Shown: in pieces, positions 23,094 to 25,694 of the stretch
Numbering within the stretch: position 1 is the stretch's first letter
Layout: each line of letters opens with the position of its first letter
DNA from: a virus
Virus record (IMG/VR): IMGVR_UViG_3300022925_000159
Span: 1 to 25,694 of that record
Length of the DNA stretch: 25,694 nucleotides
Strand: one strand, 5' to 3'
Notes under the pieces: model-generated
What the model saw: only the letters and a program-made list of their open reading frames with translations
Databases searched by the model: none
Told to the model about the DNA's origin: nothing
Program-made: the position numbers and the translations under genes

Positions 23094-23268
23094 TTTTTGA
23101 CCTCCTTTTGGCTATCCGCTCCATCTCTGCTTTGGTCAACTTGCCTTCGCGATATTTTTTGGCAGTGCTTTTGATTTCTGCTTCTTGGGCTTTTGGATTC
23201 TTGGCACCACGAACATACTTTGTGTTCACGCCACCTTTTGTTTTTGGTTGCTTAGGGAACTTGCGCAT
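23035..23268 (-). CDS. Lysine/arginine-rich small protein (77 aa)
   Basis: A 77-residue, strongly basic protein. It begins MRKFPKQPKTKGGVNTKYVR and ends in a helix rich in Lys/Arg (KRRSKN, KKASEKRRKKISK). A GGAGG lies about nine bases before the ATG. The gene overlaps the end of the HEGRHR gene by 17 bases and the start of the next gene by 59 bases; the latter has its own strong ribosome-binding site, so both frames look translated. The charge and lack of any hydrophobic core suggest nucleic-acid binding or packing inside the head, but no family is recognised. Confidence 0.65.
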   Translation of the reverse strand: MRKFPKQPKTKGGVNTKYVRGAKNPKAQEAEIKSTAKKYREGKLTKAEMERIAKRRSKNVTKSYKKASEKRRKKISK

Positions 23269-23962
23269 CTTCTTGCCCTCCTAACTGAGAAAGAACTCCA
23301 GGAGCCGCAACTCCACCAATGCTGAGGAACTTTATCAACTCGCCGAGAGTTCCTATTGGTTGCTTGCCTCCACCTTCTGGGAAGCTGATTTCTTCAGAAA
23401 GCATTTGTGTGCTCGGTTTCATCTGGCTAAGTCTTGGTGAATTTGATGGTCCAATGAAACGAACTAGCTGATATGGCTCACCTTCAGCGTTCAATGCTCT
23501 TGAGCGGTGACGACCTTCATGGGCAGTGATCTGGGCTGAATTGGCTGGGAAGTCATCATACCCTAAATAAGGGACATCTGAATAACGGATGCCAGCCTGA
23601 CGCAAATCACGCAGGTCTGCAACCTTTTGATCAACCATGTCACGGATATATGGGTCGCCCATCGGGATTTCAGCTGCAGCCCGACGGAAAGTATCGGGAT
23701 TCATCAAGCCTACATCTGCGGAACCTTCTTTGGCCTCTTGCAGTGCATAATACAAGGCTCTGTCATCGTAAATGTCAAACATCTGCGGAGCTAGCCTGTC
23801 AAGGTTGACAAGTTTTTCGCCTGTTTCATATGCAACATTCTCTGGGGTGGTCGGGAAGCGAACTGCATCTCCTGGCTTGCCAGAAAGTTTGTTGGCCAAA
23901 GACTCAACCCAACGCACTGCGTCGTCTGTAAGTTCGCCGAGTATTTTTGATGCCGCACCCAT
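23252..23962 (-). CDS. Protein with HEGRHR motif, possible ParB/sulfiredoxin-like fold (236 aa)
   Basis: A 236-residue protein. Residues 125-170 hold the most informative segment: IRYSDVPYLGYDD, then ITAHEGRHRSRAL (H148-R153) and YQLVRFIG. The arrangement of a beta strand, an HEGRHR loop, a helix and another strand is like the G-x-HR loop of the ParB/sulfiredoxin nucleotide-binding fold, and HEGRHR also occurs in large polyvalent phage proteins from memory. The C-terminus (residues 200-236) is hydrophobic and Gly-rich. It overlaps the upstream gene by one base and the downstream one by 17 bases. No enzyme activity can be assigned. The fold suggestion is moderate-to-weak inference from one motif. 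Confidence 0.7.
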   Translation of the reverse strand: MGAASKILGELTDDAVRWVESLANKLSGKPGDAVRFPTTPENVAYETGEKLVNLDRLAPQMFDIYDDRALYYALQEAKEGSADVGLMNPDTFRRAAAEIPMGDPYIRDMVDQKVADLRDLRQAGIRYSDVPYLGYDDFPANSAQITAHEGRHRSRALNAEGEPYQLVRFIGPSNSPRLSQMKPSTQMLSEEISFPEGGGKQPIGTLGELIKFLSIGGVAAPGVLSQLGGQEDAQVP

Positions 23963-24918
23963 TATTCTTCACCAATTTTAATTTCTTTTGGTTTAGTTTC
24001 TGATATCGCTTCCAAAAAACCACCATCTTTATAGCTGAAAAGATCTTCCATGATATCTTCAGAACCTTCAAAAAGATCCATGAATTGGCCTTTTATTTCT
24101 TCGTCAGAAGAGTCAGGGAATTTGTATTTCATTTCAGAAATCATATCCAAAATTTCATCTTCATTTGCTTCAGATATGAATTCTGGTGCATCTAATTCAT
24201 CAATGAACAATAAATCGTCTTCTCTTCCCTCTATTTTTGCTAAATATTTAGCCTCATCAATTCCTTTTTTGAAAGCATTCAAAGAGCTGAAATCAAAGTT
24301 TTTAGGGATTGTGAGCCTTGCTGCTTTGGCGACAGGTGCAACATCATCAATCTTGCCCAAAGGCAGCTTACTCAACGCACCAGCGACTGGCGTAGCAACA
24401 ACACCTTGAACGAATGTCCTGCGAGGGACTTTTGGACCAGCTGAAGCGATCAATGGCTCTACATTTGGAACAATGTCTGAGGAAGTTTTTTGCCCCAAGT
24501 TTTTCAGAAATGCTGCGGCTGGCTTTGTGATTGCTTTCGTCAATGGGAAAGCCTCAACAGCACTCAGACCCAAACCAATGGTTGGTGCGATATAATCAGT
24601 TGCTGTTTGTGCTTTGTCAAACTCTCTGCCTGCTTCTTGGGCTCCAAAAACTAAGCCAGCAGGAGTGAAGTCCATGAGGCCAATGCCCATTGGGTTTCTT
24701 GCGTCTGGGCTTGTTGATCCTGTTACGCCTTCAGCGATGTCCCTAGCACCGAACTTTGAAAGACCGCCATATTGACTTAAAAAGTTCGCGATTGCTTGAC
24801 GAGTTTTCTCCCGCATTGTTGGCTCGTATGGCACCAACTGGCCTTGCTCAGCTATGTAATCAGCTGCAGCCTGAGTCGGGATATTTAATCTGCCATCTGG
24901 TCGGAATGCCTCAGCCAT
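23962..24918 (-). CDS. Putative virion protein with acidic C-terminal region (318 aa)
   Basis: A 318-residue protein of unknown function. Residues 1-140 contain conserved-looking phage segments (YIAEQGQLVPYEPTMREKTR, FGARDIAEGVTGS) and glycine/alanine-rich hydrophobic stretches around residues 80-140. The last 90 residues are very acidic (DDLLFIDELDAPEF, SEANEDEILDMI, FEGSEDIMEDLF), a composition seen in scaffolds, chaperones and proteins that mask basic partners. It starts with a good GGAGG site and its stop overlaps the next start (TAATG). Its basic small neighbours make an interaction between acidic tail and basic partners conceivable, but this is speculation. Virion association is inferred from context only. 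Confidence 0.7.
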   Translation of the reverse strand: MAEAFRPDGRLNIPTQAAADYIAEQGQLVPYEPTMREKTRQAIANFLSQYGGLSKFGARDIAEGVTGSTSPDARNPMGIGLMDFTPAGLVFGAQEAGREFDKAQTATDYIAPTIGLGLSAVEAFPLTKAITKPAAAFLKNLGQKTSSDIVPNVEPLIASAGPKVPRRTFVQGVVATPVAGALSKLPLGKIDDVAPVAKAARLTIPKNFDFSSLNAFKKGIDEAKYLAKIEGREDDLLFIDELDAPEFISEANEDEILDMISEMKYKFPDSSDEEIKGQFMDLFEGSEDIMEDLFSYKDGGFLEAISETKPKEIKIGEE

Positions 24919-25109
24919 TAAACTTGGCCTCCTGACAACTCCCTAGCGAGAACCTGCAATGTTTCTTGAAAGCCTTTGTCAAGTTCTTTGGCAGCCATTG
25001 CGAACTTGCGTGGGCTGACCTCTGTTGACTTGATTCCTCTACGCTCAAGAAAACTCTTGGCTGCTCGGATTTCTGCATTGGCTACTTTTTTGATTGCTGC
25101 TCTTGCCAT
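24918..25109 (-). CDS. Small helical protein of unknown function (63 aa)
   Basis: The frame is open further upstream to 25241, but that extension overlaps the preceding gene by more than 120 bases. I chose the ATG at 25109, which follows the upstream stop by four bases and gives MARAAIKKVANAEIRAAKSF. The 63-residue product is Ala/Lys/Glu-rich and probably almost entirely helical, with no membrane segment. Its stop overlaps the next start by one base (TAATG). A GGAGG inside its final codons serves the next gene. I do not recognise the family; a small structural or DNA-contacting protein is possible. Confidence 0.65.
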   Translation of the reverse strand: MARAAIKKVANAEIRAAKSFLERRGIKSTEVSPRKFAMAAKELDKGFQETLQVLARELSGGQV

Positions 25110-25113
25110 TATA

Positions 25114-25371
25114 CTACCACGCTTTGCATGACCAATAGCGTGCCTTTGTTTTTGGTCCTGGGTTATCACAATTGTGCCGAGAGCGGAAGTTGCTTCTGCG
25201 TCCTGGCTGGTTCTTTTTGATCCGCATATTCGGATCGCCAAAAGTCACACGCTTGACTCTATCGCCATCTTTGACATAAACGACTGATTTCTTTTTGCCG
25301 TATGATGGCTCGCCTTTGCCGATTCGGCGAGGCTTGTTAAGAGTGACTGTGCGTCCTTTGTATTTTGCCAT
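25114..25371 (-). CDS. Conserved basic phage protein with His/Cys C-terminal motif (85 aa)
   Basis: A highly basic 85-residue protein. The N-terminus (KYKGRTVTLNKPRRIGKGEP) and middle (VKRVTFGDPNM) are followed by a C-terminal block, RSRHNCDNPGPKTKARYWSC plus KAW. From memory, this C-terminal block recurs in marine phage proteins, including cyanophages and pelagiphages, without a defined role. The spacing of H66, C68 and C82 with aromatic residues could bind metal or cross-link, but that is inference. It overlaps the gene before it by one base and is followed four bases after its stop by the next start. The position ahead of the capsid genes suggests a virion or morphogenesis role; function unknown. 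Confidence 0.75.
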   Translation of the reverse strand: MAKYKGRTVTLNKPRRIGKGEPSYGKKKSVVYVKDGDRVKRVTFGDPNMRIKKNQPGRRSNFRSRHNCDNPGPKTKARYWSCKAW

Positions 25372-25598
25372 CAGTAAATCCTCACGCTGTTGCCATCAAC
25401 ATATTTAGGTAAGCAATAGGCTGTGACTCTGTCCCTTGGATCCATGCGGTCAGAATATTGATAGTTTCCGTATCGTTTTGTAATGTTCCGAGCATACCAA
25501 TTGCAATCATTAAGATCGCGAAAATACATGTCATTGCTAACAAGTCTACGCTCATCTCCGACCCCTAAATACACCATCAACAAAAACACATGAATCAA
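25371..25598 (-). CDS. Small protein with hydrophobic N-terminus (75 aa), TTG start
   Basis: A 75-residue protein. The first 13 residues are strongly hydrophobic (MIHVFLLMVYLGV), followed by a polar domain with two cysteines (C32, C62) that could pair if exported. It lacks a normal signal-peptide cleavage motif, so it could be an uncleaved membrane anchor. The start is a TTG directly after the upstream stop; an AGGAG ribosome-binding site about 10 bases before it supports this choice over the internal ATG at residue 8. It overlaps the next gene by one base (TGATG). Similar short proteins with an N-terminal hydrophobic stretch are common in marine phages from memory, but I cannot name a function. 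Confidence 0.65.
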   Translation of the reverse strand: MIHVFLLMVYLGVGDERRLVSNDMYFRDLNDCNWYARNITKRYGNYQYSDRMDPRDRVTAYCLPKYVDGNSVRIY

Positions 25599-25694
25599 TC
25601 AAACTTTGCTCCTCGCTTTTTTCTTTGCGTCTGGAGAAAGATCTTTGAAGTGATAAACACGCTTTGAATCTTTGCTCATTGTTTTGCCTGTCAT
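25599..25694 (-). CDS. Small basic protein of unknown function, possibly cut by window edge
   Basis: An open frame enters at the right edge and encodes up to 31 residues, ending in a lysine/arginine-rich tail (KKKARSKV). There are two possible ATG starts, at the very edge (25694) and five codons in (MSKDSKRVYHF). Because the edge coincides with the first ATG, the real gene could begin further upstream, so it may be partial. Its stop codon is immediately followed by the TTG start of the next gene, which suggests they are translated together. The short peptide with FKDLSPDAKKKAR resembles small phage proteins but I do not recognise a family. The frame is clear; function is unknown. Confidence 0.5.
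   Translation of the reverse strand: MTGKTMSKDSKRVYHFKDLSPDAKKKARSKV

Noticed and set aside
25110-25241. Long N-terminal extension of the 63-aa gene
   Set aside because: It would overlap the conserved end of the 85-aa gene by over 120 bases; the ATG just after that stop is a better start.
1-25694. tRNA genes, integrase, attachment sites or strong promoters
   Set aside because: I looked in the few gaps and saw no cloverleaf, direct-repeat pair or clear -35/-10 pair; gaps are too short except 18969-19051, where only hairpins are visible.

Overview
This window looks like part of a tailed-phage genome, most likely a podovirus-like phage of a marine bacterium. The evidence is a dense, gap-free array of virion and lysis genes, all read from the minus strand. 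Genes often overlap by 1-4 bases (TAATG, ATGA or TGATG junctions). Several protein families are ones I recall from uncultured marine phages: the major capsid type, P22 gp4-like and SU10-type adaptors, a 3TM GTA-type holin, and a GH108 endolysin. I see no integrase, repressor, replication gene, tRNA, insertion sequence or CRISPR array. G+C looks mid-range by eye. The host cannot be read from the sequence; a Gram-negative host is an inference from the lysis genes.

Transcription runs from high to low coordinates. (1) 25694-22367: an early structural block of small, often lysine-rich proteins of unknown role. It also holds a 318-aa protein with an acidic tail and a 236-aa protein with an HEGRHR motif. 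(2) 22364-19052: capsid assembly, with a phage GroES-like co-chaperonin, scaffold, conserved 161-aa protein, decoration-like protein and major capsid protein. A strong GC-rich hairpin follows the capsid gene. (3) 18968-14345: virion surface and head-tail connector genes, including two adaptor-like proteins, a duplicated gene pair, and several small beta-rich proteins. (4) 14327-10467: a 1286-aa fibre with about 49 copies of a 17-residue repeat and a C-terminal S74 self-cleaving chaperone. (5) 10450-8732: small proteins and the lysis cassette. (6) 8732-1: a large tail protein followed by a run of big Ala/Gly/Gln-rich proteins that look like internal or ejected virion proteins, with a GNAT acetyltransferase among them. 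The last runs off the left edge.

Together the window encodes capsid folding and assembly, head-tail joining, host recognition, lysis and probably DNA ejection. Portal, terminase and replication genes are not recognisable here and presumably lie outside. The points most worth a second look are the giant repeat fibre, the capsid-adjacent GroES, the paralogous structural pair, the histone-tail-like small proteins and the three consecutive membrane proteins beside the endolysin.
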